In this document: piece by piece, positions 43,440 through 52,021 of the stretch
How positions within the stretch are numbered: position 1 is the first letter of the stretch
Layout: each line of letters opens with the position of its first letter
Source of the DNA: Geomonas agri
GTDB lineage: Bacteria; Desulfobacterota; Desulfuromonadia; Geobacterales; Geobacteraceae
Assembly (NCBI RefSeq): GCF_020179605.1
Contig: NZ_JAINZO010000001.1
Coordinates: 496,001-560,000, forward strand
Direction: 5' to 3'
DNA: 64,000 bases
Made by a program: the position numbers and the translations under genes
Notes under the pieces: generated by a model
Told to the model about the DNA's origin: nothing
What the model saw: only the letters and a program-made list of their open reading frames with translations
Database searches by the model: none

Positions 43440-44223
43440 TCTTGGCGGTCTCCTGCCTGAGGTAGGCGAGGATCTCCTTGAGGCTTTGCTGGATGATCCC
43501 TTCTCCCTTGGGGAACTCGTGGGGGGACAGCTCCAGGGTCAGGATATCGTTGTAGGCGGTGTTGCGCAGGTGATTCAAGAAACGGGTGAGCGGCAGGATG
43601 CCGTGCCCGGGCAGCAGGTGCTGCCGGCCGTGCCCGTAGTCGGAGAAGTGGATGTTCCTGATCCGGCCGCTGTTGTAGCAGAGGTAGAAGTCGTTGATGA
43701 AGTTGGCCCGCCCGCTCCCCATGTGGGTGCAGTCGAAGGTGAGGTAGAGGTTCCTCTCGTGGAGAAACTCGATCAGCTTCTGGGTGTCCGAGAGGATGTA
43801 GCCGTTGATCCGGTACTTGCCGGTCCAGGGCATGTTCTCCAGGGTGACCGCAACCTGGTCCCCCCCGATCTCCTTTTGAAAGTCCTGCATCCGGTATAGC
43901 CAGCGCCAGTACGCGAACTCTAGTCCCAGCCATGAGGGGGGATGGAAGTTCACCAGCCCGATGCCGCAGTCCGCGGCGATCTCCACGCAACGTTTCAAAG
44001 AATCGACCGGGCTCCCCCAGCCGTCCAGCTGCAGGAAAGGGGCGTGGATCGAGAAGATCGGCATGATCTCTGCGAGCTCCTTCACCAGCCGCCGCGAATT
44101 CACCTTCTGGAACTCCTGGTTGATCACCAGTTCCATGCCGTCAAAGCCGGCTTCCCGCGCCATGGCGAATGCCTTGGGGAGGGGGAAGGTGAACAGCGTT
44201 CCTGCGGAGATGGATATACGCAT
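43429..44223 (-). CDS. Sugar phosphate isomerase/epimerase family TIM-barrel protein
   Basis: A 264-residue AP-endonuclease-2-like TIM barrel. It begins MRISISAGTLFTFPLPKAFA and has DGMELVINQEFQ, FSIHAPFLQLDGWGSPV, VTLENMPW, LTFDCTHMGSG and NIHFSDYGHGRQHLLPGHG, giving the metal-binding Glu, Asp and His set of xylose-isomerase-like enzymes. The substrate is not evident. It is the last gene of the minus-strand symporter operon, 8 bases after the degenerate DUF294 gene. Confidence 0.85.
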   Translation of the reverse strand: MRISISAGTLFTFPLPKAFAMAREAGFDGMELVINQEFQKVNSRRLVKELAEIMPIFSIHAPFLQLDGWGSPVDSLKRCVEIAADCGIGLVNFHPPSWLGLEFAYWRWLYRMQDFQKEIGGDQVAVTLENMPWTGKYRINGYILSDTQKLIEFLHERNLYLTFDCTHMGSGRANFINDFYLCYNSGRIRNIHFSDYGHGRQHLLPGHGILPLTRFLNHLRNTAYNDILTLELSPHEFPKGEGIIQQSLKEILAYLRQETAKTTP

Positions 44224-44231
44224 AGCCGGTC

Positions 44232-45497
44232 CTATACCTGTCCCACCATGCGCTGGTAGGCGATCTTCTGCAGGTTGAGCACCGCCTCCAGCGCGCTGCG
44301 CAGCCGTCCGTCCAGGGCCATGCTGAACTCCTCCGGGTTGGCGAAGGCTGCCGCCCCTTCGCTGCGGATCTCACCCTCGATCCTCAACTGCATCAGGCAC
44401 TGCAGTGCCTTCAAGAGTCGCTCAGCCAGGTCCACGTCCAGTGCGCCGCGGTACAGGAGCTGCCGTATCCGCTCCAGCGTTCCTCCTTCGTGTACCTCCG
44501 CCTGCAGCGCCAGGATACGGACTAGCTGAATCAGGGGGGAGAGGCCCAGCGTCTCGATGTCGATCTCCCCCTGGTGTTCGCCGCCGCGTTCCAGTCGCCA
44601 GCGCCCGAAGTGTCCGAGGGCGAGGGGGAGGTTGATGACCCGGCGCGCCAGCTGGAAGAAGGGATCGCGCCCGCGCTGTTCCTTGAGGGCGGCCGCCGCC
44701 GCGGTGAGTGCCTGTTCGGCCAGCGGCTCGAAACCCGCCACGTGGCACAGGTCGGCCATCGACTCCAGGCGCCAGCGCCACTCGGGAAGCGGCGGTGCCT
44801 CCTGTTTCTGGGCGGCGGCGAACGGGAGCATCGGCTCCAGTTCCGGTGGGGCTGGCTGCTGCCGGTCGCCGTTTTTCAACAACGAACGCCATTCGGTAAG
44901 GGAGCCGTGCCAGGGAACTTCGCCGTCGGCAAGAAGCCCCGACTCCTGGAGCGCCAGGGTGAGCTGGTGGCTGAACAGGAAGAAACGCTGGGAGTCAAGC
45001 TGGTGCAGCAGCAGGTAGCGGTTGCGGCTGTAGAGGGTCTGTTCGCCGCGGCCACGATCCCCGGAAACGAGCAATGCGTAGACCGGCGCCGTGCCCTGAC
45101 CGAGGTCACGCATGCGCTCCTCGGCCAGTTGTGCAGCCCGCAGCAGCACCTGGTCGTGCAGGGCGTTGCAAGCGCCGCACAGGGCCAGGGGGGAACTGCG
45201 ACGCCGGAAGTGGGCGGCAACCAGTTCCCGGTAGCGTGCCTGGAGCGGCACCAGCGTCGCCGGCGTGGGCGCCTCGGTAACGGCCTGATCCAGCGCGGCC
45301 AGTTCCTCGTCAAGTTGCCCCTCGTAGATCAGCTCCTCCTTGACGGAATCAATCAGCGTGCCGAGAAAGGCCTCCGCCTCGCGCGACGAACTGCTGCCCC
45401 ACTTGCGCTCAAGGCGCTGCTTAAGGCTTGCCACCAGCTCCACGCTGGCGCGCCACTTGAGGATCTCGTCACCCTTGGTTCCCAAAAGCATGGGCAT
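44232..45497 (-). CDS. Degenerate DUF294 nucleotidyltransferase-like protein
   Basis: A 421-residue paralog of the DUF294 protein at 47407. It keeps the overall plan: a helical N terminus, a central nucleotidyltransferase-like part and a C-terminal helical DUF294_C-like part (FFQLARRVINLPLALGHFGR, LSPLIQLVRILALQAEVHEG). However, the catalytic stretch GSDGREEQTL...TDQDY of the paralog is SGDRGRGEQTLYSRNRYLLL here, so the Asp pair is lost. It is probably a non-catalytic binding or regulatory protein for the adjacent symporter. It lies 12 bases after the symporter gene. Confidence 0.75.
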   Translation of the reverse strand: MPMLLGTKGDEILKWRASVELVASLKQRLERKWGSSSSREAEAFLGTLIDSVKEELIYEGQLDEELAALDQAVTEAPTPATLVPLQARYRELVAAHFRRRSSPLALCGACNALHDQVLLRAAQLAEERMRDLGQGTAPVYALLVSGDRGRGEQTLYSRNRYLLLHQLDSQRFFLFSHQLTLALQESGLLADGEVPWHGSLTEWRSLLKNGDRQQPAPPELEPMLPFAAAQKQEAPPLPEWRWRLESMADLCHVAGFEPLAEQALTAAAAALKEQRGRDPFFQLARRVINLPLALGHFGRWRLERGGEHQGEIDIETLGLSPLIQLVRILALQAEVHEGGTLERIRQLLYRGALDVDLAERLLKALQCLMQLRIEGEIRSEGAAAFANPEEFSMALDGRLRSALEAVLNLQKIAYQRMVGQV

Positions 45498-45509
45498 AAC
45501 AGGTCTCTC

Positions 45510-47030
45510 CTAATCCAGGTGCCCGTGCACCTCCTGCTCGAGGAAACGGCGCATTTCCTCGGGAGGGGCGGGAGTTGCCAGGGATACGGCGATCATGACG
45601 CAGATGACCAGTGGCGCGCCGCACAGGGCCGAGGCGGTGACCGGAAAATAGGACGCCACTCCGGGCAGAACCCCGCCCAGAAGCGGACTGGCGACGGTGC
45701 AAAGAACGCCGGTGACCATTCCGGCGATGGCGCCGTAACGGTTGGCCCGATCCCACCAGATGCCCAACAGGAACAGCGGGAAGATGGTGTTGCCGGCCAG
45801 GGCGAAGGCGACCGCGGTGATCTCGGCAATGAGGCCCGGCGGGTTGAGCGCCAGTAACAGCACCAGCGCGGCTAGCACCAGGGTTCCCCCCTTGGCCACC
45901 TGCATGCGTGCCGTCTCGCTGGCCCTGGGGTTTATGAAGCTGTAGAAAAGGTCGTGGGAGATGGAGGCGGCCCCGGTCATCAACAGACCGGCCACGGTGA
46001 AAAAGGCCGCGGACAGCGCACCTGCAGCCAGGACGCCCACCAGCCAACCTGGAAGTCCGGCCATGAGGGCGGTCTTCAGGGCGATCACGTCGGCGGCGGC
46101 GCGCGCCGCATCGGGAGTAAAGGGGATGCCGTGACGCGCCTCGAGCAGCCTGCCGAACACGGCGAAGGCCGGGGCGGACCAGTAGATGAGGGCGATGAAG
46201 AAGAGTCCCCAGACCACGCTCCAGCGGGCATCACGGACGTTGGGGACGGTGTAGAAGCGCGACAGCACGTGGGGGAGCCCCCCGGTCCCGACCATGAGCG
46301 TAAAGCAGAGCGCGCACCATTCGAAGAGCGAGTCCCCGGCGAAAGGGAGGGTGAAGTCGATACGGAATTCGCTGGCCAGGTCGGTCAGGGCCCGACCGTA
46401 GCCGAACTGCGGCAGCAGCCAGAAGTATCCGAGCTTTCTGGCCAGCCACATGAGCGGGACGATGAAGGCAACGCAGATGACCATGTACTGCAGCTGCTGG
46501 TTGCGAGGGACGCCGAGCGCGCCGGAGATCACCAGGTAGGAGACCACGGCCAGCGCTCCGTAGGTCACCCCCTGCTCGTAACCGATGTCGAACATGAAGG
46601 CGAAGATGAGCCCAATCCCCTTGAACTGGGCCACGCAGTAGATCACCGAGATGGCGATGGCGATCACCGCGGCCATGAGCCTCGCGGCGGGGGAGCCGTA
46701 GCGTTCTCCGACGAACTCCGGGGTGGTGAACTTGCCGAAGCGCCGGATCTGGCTGGCGAGGAGCACCAGCAGCAGCACGTAGCCCCCGGTCCAGCCGATC
46801 ACGTAGGAGAGCCCCAGGTAACCGCGCAGGTAGATGATGCCGGCCAGGCCCATGAGGCTCGCCGCACTCATCCAATTGCTGGCGATGGCGGCGCCGCCGC
46901 CGATCCTGCCGGTGTAGCGCCCGCCAAAGCCGTACTCCTGGCTTTCGCGCGACTTTTGCCTGAGGCCGACCAGGATGAAGGAGAGCATCACCAGCAGAAC
47001 GACGAAGATGGACCAGGACGAGTCATTCAT
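45510..47030 (-). CDS. Sodium:solute symporter family (SSS) transporter
   Basis: A 506-residue membrane protein with about 13 hydrophobic segments. Family marks include YGFGGRYTGRIGGGAAIASN, WMSAASLMGLAGIIYLRGYL and GTGGLPHVLSRFYTVPNVRD. It resembles the acetate/propionate branch (ActP/MctC-like). Its small partner, a DUF4212 protein, is encoded directly upstream and overlaps it by 8 bases, as in other two-component symporters. ATG 47030 is used; the longer frame to 47096 would read into the partner gene. Substrate probably a short organic acid; not proven. Confidence 0.9.
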   Translation of the reverse strand: MNDSSWSIFVVLLVMLSFILVGLRQKSRESQEYGFGGRYTGRIGGGAAIASNWMSAASLMGLAGIIYLRGYLGLSYVIGWTGGYVLLLVLLASQIRRFGKFTTPEFVGERYGSPAARLMAAVIAIAISVIYCVAQFKGIGLIFAFMFDIGYEQGVTYGALAVVSYLVISGALGVPRNQQLQYMVICVAFIVPLMWLARKLGYFWLLPQFGYGRALTDLASEFRIDFTLPFAGDSLFEWCALCFTLMVGTGGLPHVLSRFYTVPNVRDARWSVVWGLFFIALIYWSAPAFAVFGRLLEARHGIPFTPDAARAAADVIALKTALMAGLPGWLVGVLAAGALSAAFFTVAGLLMTGAASISHDLFYSFINPRASETARMQVAKGGTLVLAALVLLLALNPPGLIAEITAVAFALAGNTIFPLFLLGIWWDRANRYGAIAGMVTGVLCTVASPLLGGVLPGVASYFPVTASALCGAPLVICVMIAVSLATPAPPEEMRRFLEQEVHGHLD

Positions 47031-47346
47031 AGCTTCTGTCTCTCTTGCGGCTGTGGTACTCGCTGATGCGATCGACGTAGATGTTGAAGATGACACAGAG
47101 GACGATGAACCACAGGGGGAGGAACTGGCCGGTGAACCAGAAGTGCAGCGGCAGGTTGAACAGGGTGAGACGGGTCAAGAGGCTCCCCGCGCCGGTGCCA
47201 CGGCAGGCGTAGACCAGGAACTGGAAGCCGAAGGTGCAGACTCCCCAGCCAAAGAGGATGGCGAGGATGATGTGCACCTCGTCCCGCATGTGCCCCGCCT
47301 TGGGGCGGAACAGGTTGACCTTGTAGGGCTTTTCGGGTCGGCTCAT
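47023..47346 (-). CDS. DUF4212 small symporter subunit
   Basis: A 107-residue protein with two membrane helices (VHIILAILFGWGVCTFGFQF and FLPLWFIVLCVIFNIYVDRI) and the LPLHFWFTGQF motif between them, the layout of DUF4212 proteins that accompany SSS transporters. ATG 47346 follows GGAGGAAAC. It overlaps the symporter gene by 8 bases, so they are coupled. Confidence 0.82.
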   Translation of the reverse strand: MSRPEKPYKVNLFRPKAGHMRDEVHIILAILFGWGVCTFGFQFLVYACRGTGAGSLLTRLTLFNLPLHFWFTGQFLPLWFIVLCVIFNIYVDRISEYHSRKRDRSYE

Positions 47347-47406
47347 GTTTCCTCCGCTGATGGCGCCGCTCGGGAAAAAGCGTGGCGCGGCGCAGCCGTT
47401 GCTCAC

Positions 47407-48624
47407 CTAAACTATTGAAAAGTTTGTGTGAATGGTCTTTTGCAAGTCCTCGATGAGCAGCAGCGCCTGCCTCATGCGCTCCCTCTCGTCTGAGGGGAGC
47501 GAATACGGGTTCAGGTAGTAGGCGTCGTTCTGGATTCCCTTGATCACCTTGATCTGGAGCAGGATGCGGTGCTTGGTGAGGATACGGTAGGCAGCCACCA
47601 GCCCGCGCGCCATGTTGGCCGAGAAGCTGTGCTCCTTTTCCAGGAGCTCGATCCTCCTCACGGTCGAGGTGGCGGGGATGCCCTGGTTGATGGCCAGGAT
47701 GCGCACGTTCATGACCAGGGGGGCCCAAGCCAGCAGTTTCAGGTTGAAAGCCCCCTTGTGCTCGCCACTCCCCTCGGTCCAGAACCGCTTCAGGAAGCCA
47801 AGGGCCAGCTTCATCTCGGTGGCGGCCTTGGCCATGCCCCATAGAGCCATGAAGTAGTCCTGCAACAGTGCGCGGATCAGTGAGACGAGCTTGCCGGCGA
47901 GTTCCGCGTCGCCGGCGACGAAGCGGGCGTCGGAAAGCACGATCAGGTCCATCATGTTCTTGCCGTAGTCCTCGGTCTCGTAGCGCACGATGGCGTGCAG
48001 CCGGCGCTGCCACTGTGCCAGCGACCCACGCCAGTTGTCGTTTACCGGCATGATGCCGCCGGTGCACTTTTTGAAGCCGATCTCGGCCAGGCGCTCCACG
48101 AGGATGCGGCTGTACTCCTGGAAGTAACGGTCGGCAGGCTCGCCGCCGTCGTCGCAGTAGACGATCAGGTAGTCCTGGTCGGTGATGAGGGTCTGTTCCT
48201 CGCGGCCATCGCTCCCCATACTGATCAGGGCGAAGGGGACCGGCGGGGGGGAGGGCATCTCGGCTGCCACCAGCTCCAGCGCGCGGCCGGCCAGGGCATC
48301 GCGGTACCAGGTGCAGTTCTCATGGAGGGCGGTGACGGAATAGAAGTTGAGGAAGCGCTCCATCTCGAGGAGGTTCAGCTCATCGTGGAGTTTCAGGAGC
48401 ACCGTGTAATCGGTCTCGACGGCGATCCGCTCGACGATCGCCTCTTCCCGCCCCGAGTACAGGCGCAGTTTGCCCAGTTCTTCCGAGGTGTGCCACACCA
48501 GCCCTTCCAGCAGCTTCTTCCCCTCGTTCCGGTCCAAAAGCGGGAGCAGGGCATGCACCTCCCCCAACAACTCCGAAAGGAGTTGCTCGTCGCTTGGCTC
48601 CGGTGGGTAGATCTGATGGGGCAT
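47407..48624 (-). CDS. DUF294 nucleotidyltransferase-like signalling protein
   Basis: A 405-residue protein whose central part carries the nucleotidyltransferase motif SMGSDGREEQTLITDQDYLI, related to the catalytic region of GlnD-type enzymes, plus a C-terminal DUF294_C helical domain (ALGFLKRFWTEGSGEHKGAF, APLVMNVRILAINQGIPATS). No CBS or cyclic-nucleotide domain is attached, unlike many relatives. It stands first in the symporter operon, 60 bases ahead of the DUF4212 gene, and may modify or sense something for transport control. Confidence 0.85.
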   Translation of the reverse strand: MPHQIYPPEPSDEQLLSELLGEVHALLPLLDRNEGKKLLEGLVWHTSEELGKLRLYSGREEAIVERIAVETDYTVLLKLHDELNLLEMERFLNFYSVTALHENCTWYRDALAGRALELVAAEMPSPPPVPFALISMGSDGREEQTLITDQDYLIVYCDDGGEPADRYFQEYSRILVERLAEIGFKKCTGGIMPVNDNWRGSLAQWQRRLHAIVRYETEDYGKNMMDLIVLSDARFVAGDAELAGKLVSLIRALLQDYFMALWGMAKAATEMKLALGFLKRFWTEGSGEHKGAFNLKLLAWAPLVMNVRILAINQGIPATSTVRRIELLEKEHSFSANMARGLVAAYRILTKHRILLQIKVIKGIQNDAYYLNPYSLPSDERERMRQALLLIEDLQKTIHTNFSIV

Positions 48625-48773
48625 GCGCGGCTACCTCTTATTAAAACTCGCTGGCGTTGATTCTACAGAAAAAATCCACGATGTAAAACTGTTTTGCAGA
48701 TAACTGAGACAATTCGTTGACTTTTTTCACCCGGTACCGAGCAGTATAGGTTGGGAAACACTTGGCGCTGGAC

Positions 48774-48806
48774 AAAAAAATTGGGGAAGGTTTCCCTTCC
48801 CCAATT
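48774..48806 (-). terminator. Rho-independent terminator of the actP operon
   Basis: On the minus strand AATTGGGGAAGG-GAA-ACCTTCCCCAATT ends in seven T. Confidence 0.9.
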
Positions 48807-48829
48807 CCATGCTGCTATGTTGCTGGTTG

Positions 48830-50824
48830 TTAGTGCTCGACTGCCTTGGCCATACCCAAACCGGTGTTCTGGCGGACGTAGACCTCGTCGAACATCTCCT
48901 CGGAGCGCCTGTTCGGGAAGGCCAGGGCGCCCAGGATGGCGGCCATGAAGCCCAGCGGGATGGAGATGATGCCCGGGTTCTTCAGGGTGAAGAGCGGCTT
49001 GTCCAGGCCCACGATCGAGGTGCCGTCCTGCTGCGCGTCGACCTTCGCCTTGGCCAGTGCCTTGGCGTCCTTCTCGGTGAGGGTCTGGCCGGCCGGCAGT
49101 GCGGCCTGCTTCTTCTCCATTGCGGCTACTACCTTCTTGGCGCCGGCGGCGACAACTTTCGGGTAGGTCATGTTCGGGGATACCATCACCAGGCCGATGG
49201 AGGCGATGGTGCCGACCAGCAGGCCGGAGATGACGCCGGCGGTGTTGAACTTCCTCCAGAACAGCGAGAGGATGACGACCGGCAGGTTGCCGGAGGCTGC
49301 GACGGCGAAGGCCAGTGCCACCAGGTGGGCGACGTTCTGCTTCTCGGCGGCGAGGCCGATCATGATGCCGCAGGCGCCTACCACGAAGGAGGTAGCGCGG
49401 GCTGCGAAGACCTGCTCGTGCTGGTCGGCGTGGCCGTCCTTGATCACGTTGACGTAGATGTCGTGAGCGATGGCCGCGGAGGCTGCCAGTACCAGGCCGG
49501 AGACCACGGCGAGGATGGTGGCGAATGCGACGGCGCACAGGAAGGCGAGGAAGAGGTCGCCGACGATCGGTGCGATGTCCGCACCCATCTGCTGTGCCAG
49601 CATCAGTGTAGCCATGTTGCCGCCCGGGTCGATCGCGGTGATGCCCTGCGGGGTCAGGTGGATGGCTGCGCCGAAGCCGAGCAGGGTGGTCAGGATGTAG
49701 AAGCCGCCGATGATGAACATGGCGATGATGACGGACTTACGTGCGGCCTGTGCGGTCGGCACGGTGAAGAAGCGCATCAGGATGTGCGGCATACCTGCGG
49801 TACCGAGCACGAGAGCCATGCCCAGGGAGATCTGATCGAGCGGGTTCTTGAGGTACAGACCGGGCTCGAGGAAGCGCTGGCCAGCGTCCATGCCGGAGAG
49901 GATGACGCCGTCTTTGAGCACCAGTTTGGAAACGTGGTCCTGGATGTCCGGGCTGGACACGATGGTGTTGAAGAAGCCGATCGGGTTGAAGCCTGCCTTG
50001 ATCATGACCAGGAAGGAGAGCAGGAACGCGCCCGACATGAGCAGGCCTGCCTTGATGATCTGAACCCAGGTGGTAGCGACCATGCCGCCGAAGACGACGT
50101 AGCCGACCATGAGGATGCCGACGCCGATGATGGACATCTTGTAGGGGATGCCGACCAGAAGTGCCATCAGTTTGCCTGCACCGACCATCTGGGCGGTGAG
50201 GTAGAAGGTGGATACGGCAACGGTGGAGATGGCGGCGAAGGCGCGCACCGGCTTGGGCGAGGTCCTGAAGGAGAGGATGTCACCCAGGGTGTACTTGCCC
50301 GCGTTGCGGCAGGGTTCCGCTACGATCAGAAGCACGGTGATGTACGCCACCAGCCAGCCGACCGAGTACATGAACCCGTCATAGCCATAGAGCGAGATGA
50401 GGCCGGAAATACCCAGGAAGGAGGCCGCCGACATGTAGTCGCCTGCGATGGCCCAGCCGTTCTGGGTGCCGGTGATGCCGCCGCCCGCTGCGTAGAAGTC
50501 CGCTGCGGACTTGGTCTGCTTGGCCGCCCAGACCACGACGCCCATGGTGATGGCGATGATGGCCAGGAACATACCGATGGTGATGGTCTTGTTGGTTTTG
50601 AGTTCCTTCTTGACCGGTGCGGGTGTTGCGGGAGCAGGGGTGGCCACGGAAGCGGCCGCGTTGGGCGCGGGTGCCGCCGCTGTGGCGGCAGGGGCTCCCT
50701 GGGCTGCCGGGGCGCTCATCGCGGGCGCCGCACCGGCTGCGGGTGCCTTCTGCTCATCGGCGTAGGCCGCCGCGGCTACCGAGAGGGCCAAGCTGGCTGC
50801 TATGAATATCTTCTTGATGGTCAT
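48830..50824 (-). CDS. actP: Cation/acetate symporter ActP with extra N-terminal and C-terminal stretches
   Basis: A 664-residue SSS transporter, over 100 residues longer than typical ActP. It begins with a signal-like segment (IFIAASLALSVAAAAYADEQ) and about 45 Ala/Pro-rich residues. The body has DFYAAGGGITGTQNGWAIAG, DYMSAASFLGISGLISLYGY, GTAGMPHILMRFFTVP and AASAAIAHDIYVNVIKDGHA, as in acetate permeases. Near residues 560-605 there is a charged Lys/Ala-rich insert (KKVVAAMEKKQAALPAGQTL and onward). DUF485 partner gene lies 16 bases upstream. Acetate is the main electron donor of Geobacter, so this is probably a key uptake route. Confidence 0.93.
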   Translation of the reverse strand: MTIKKIFIAASLALSVAAAAYADEQKAPAAGAAPAMSAPAAQGAPAATAAAPAPNAAASVATPAPATPAPVKKELKTNKTITIGMFLAIIAITMGVVVWAAKQTKSAADFYAAGGGITGTQNGWAIAGDYMSAASFLGISGLISLYGYDGFMYSVGWLVAYITVLLIVAEPCRNAGKYTLGDILSFRTSPKPVRAFAAISTVAVSTFYLTAQMVGAGKLMALLVGIPYKMSIIGVGILMVGYVVFGGMVATTWVQIIKAGLLMSGAFLLSFLVMIKAGFNPIGFFNTIVSSPDIQDHVSKLVLKDGVILSGMDAGQRFLEPGLYLKNPLDQISLGMALVLGTAGMPHILMRFFTVPTAQAARKSVIIAMFIIGGFYILTTLLGFGAAIHLTPQGITAIDPGGNMATLMLAQQMGADIAPIVGDLFLAFLCAVAFATILAVVSGLVLAASAAIAHDIYVNVIKDGHADQHEQVFAARATSFVVGACGIMIGLAAEKQNVAHLVALAFAVAASGNLPVVILSLFWRKFNTAGVISGLLVGTIASIGLVMVSPNMTYPKVVAAGAKKVVAAMEKKQAALPAGQTLTEKDAKALAKAKVDAQQDGTSIVGLDKPLFTLKNPGIISIPLGFMAAILGALAFPNRRSEEMFDEVYVRQNTGLGMAKAVEH

Positions 50825-50840
50825 GTCCTGTCCTCCTTTC

Positions 50841-51152
50841 CTAGAGATGTAATTCGTCGATCAGTTCCCTGGTCAACCGGTCAAAGTCCTTGTTGGCAAC
50901 GTGCGAGTAGTAGAGTGCAATCCCCCAGGAGACGAAGAATTGGGAGAGTGCGAAGATGTACCCGAAATTGACGACGCCAATGATTTTGACCTTGAAGATC
51001 CCCGGTGTGTAAGCCGCCCCGATGGGGAGCAGGAAATAGTACACACAGGAGAAAATCCACCACCCGAAAAGGAAGGCTGTCTTCTTGTGATGTAGCTCCA
51101 CGAATTTGGGATTCTTTGCGATTGCTTTCCAGTCGTACTGTTTTTCTGCCAT
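50841..51152 (-). CDS. DUF485 (YjcH-like) membrane protein, ActP partner
   Basis: A 103-residue protein with two membrane helices (KTAFLFGWWIFSCVYYFLLP and FGYIFALSQFFVSWGIALYY), the layout of DUF485/YjcH proteins that precede acetate permeases. ATG 51152 has GGAG 8 bases upstream; the longer frame to 51395 is not supported. It starts the actP operon. Confidence 0.88.
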   Translation of the reverse strand: MAEKQYDWKAIAKNPKFVELHHKKTAFLFGWWIFSCVYYFLLPIGAAYTPGIFKVKIIGVVNFGYIFALSQFFVSWGIALYYSHVANKDFDRLTRELIDELHL

Positions 51153-52021
51153 GGTTGTCACTCCTTTCTCAGTAAGATGCGTTGCGGCGGCGTCCCGCCC
51201 CTCTGGTTTCAGTTCCCGATAAATCCCCCTTTCTTGATCTCTAAATTTTGTTTCTAAAACCGTCGATGCTGTTTTGCTAGAAATGGTTAAAGCGTTCTGT
51301 TTGTAGTGCCGCCTTGTAAGTGTCTGTTTTTGTGGGGCTTGGTTGATTAGATGGTCCGTATCGGCGTTTGTTGCTGCTTCATGGCACCCTCGCATTTTCC
51401 GTATACGTGAGTTTGTTGTACCACATGATTTTCAAATGTACAATAAAAATAAACATCGTTCTAAATTTTTTGCGGTCCTAAATGGGCTTTGTTTTACGAT
51501 CTGGTTGCTCGCAAATATTGTAAATCACACGTCAAAAAAGAAAAGAGTACCGTAAATTATTTTTTATTATTGTTGGGCTGTAGTGGGTGTGGGCGCTTTT
51601 TCGCCAATTTCGTGGTGCCGTTTTGGAGTTTGCTCAAACGCTGTCGCATAATTGTGTCAAACAATTGCGTTACTCAATCTCGCGGAGCTTCGGCCCCGCC
51701 AATGCACTATTCCGTGGTAAACGCGATGTTCCTTGGGGAGCACGTCTGCTTCCGTACTGGCTTTGGGAGCCTCATGTAGCTTAGTGGGGCCTGCAGACCT
51801 TTCAAAATGACAGCGAGCGCAAAGGGTAGCCAGGATGATGTACTGTGGAAGGGAGTTCTGTGGCGCGATGTGTGAACATCGTGATGTGGCAGCAATGGGA
51901 GGTAGTACTTTCAAGATCACATTGTTTGAAACATTGACTACTTCGTGACATAAAAGTTGAAAAACAAAGGGGAAACCTTGATTGGTTTCCCCTCTTTGTA
52001 CAGTAGCGTATTAAGAATTAA
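51153..52021. other. AT-rich gene-free upstream region of the actP operon
   Basis: About 870 bases, visibly richer in A and T than its neighbours, with no credible gene on either strand. It must contain the actP-operon promoter and a long leader. A small hairpin GCGGAGC-TTC-GGCCCCGC lies near 51690. No known riboswitch or sigma-54 promoter with good match was found. The terminator of the 52022 operon lies at its right end. Confidence 0.5.
51966..51996 (-). terminator. Rho-independent terminator of the 53623-52022 gene cluster
   Basis: On the minus strand GGGGAAACC-AATCAA-GGTTTCCCC is followed by TTTGTTTTT. Confidence 0.9.

Noticed and set aside
51372..51390. A GG-N10-GC match on the minus strand upstream of the DUF485 gene
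   Set aside because: Only the two invariant dinucleotides match; the rest of the -24 element is wrong, so it is probably chance.
51343..51779. Plus-strand frames of 70-96 codons in the AT-rich region
   Set aside because: Composition is not protein-like, there are no good ribosome sites, and the frames overlap one another.
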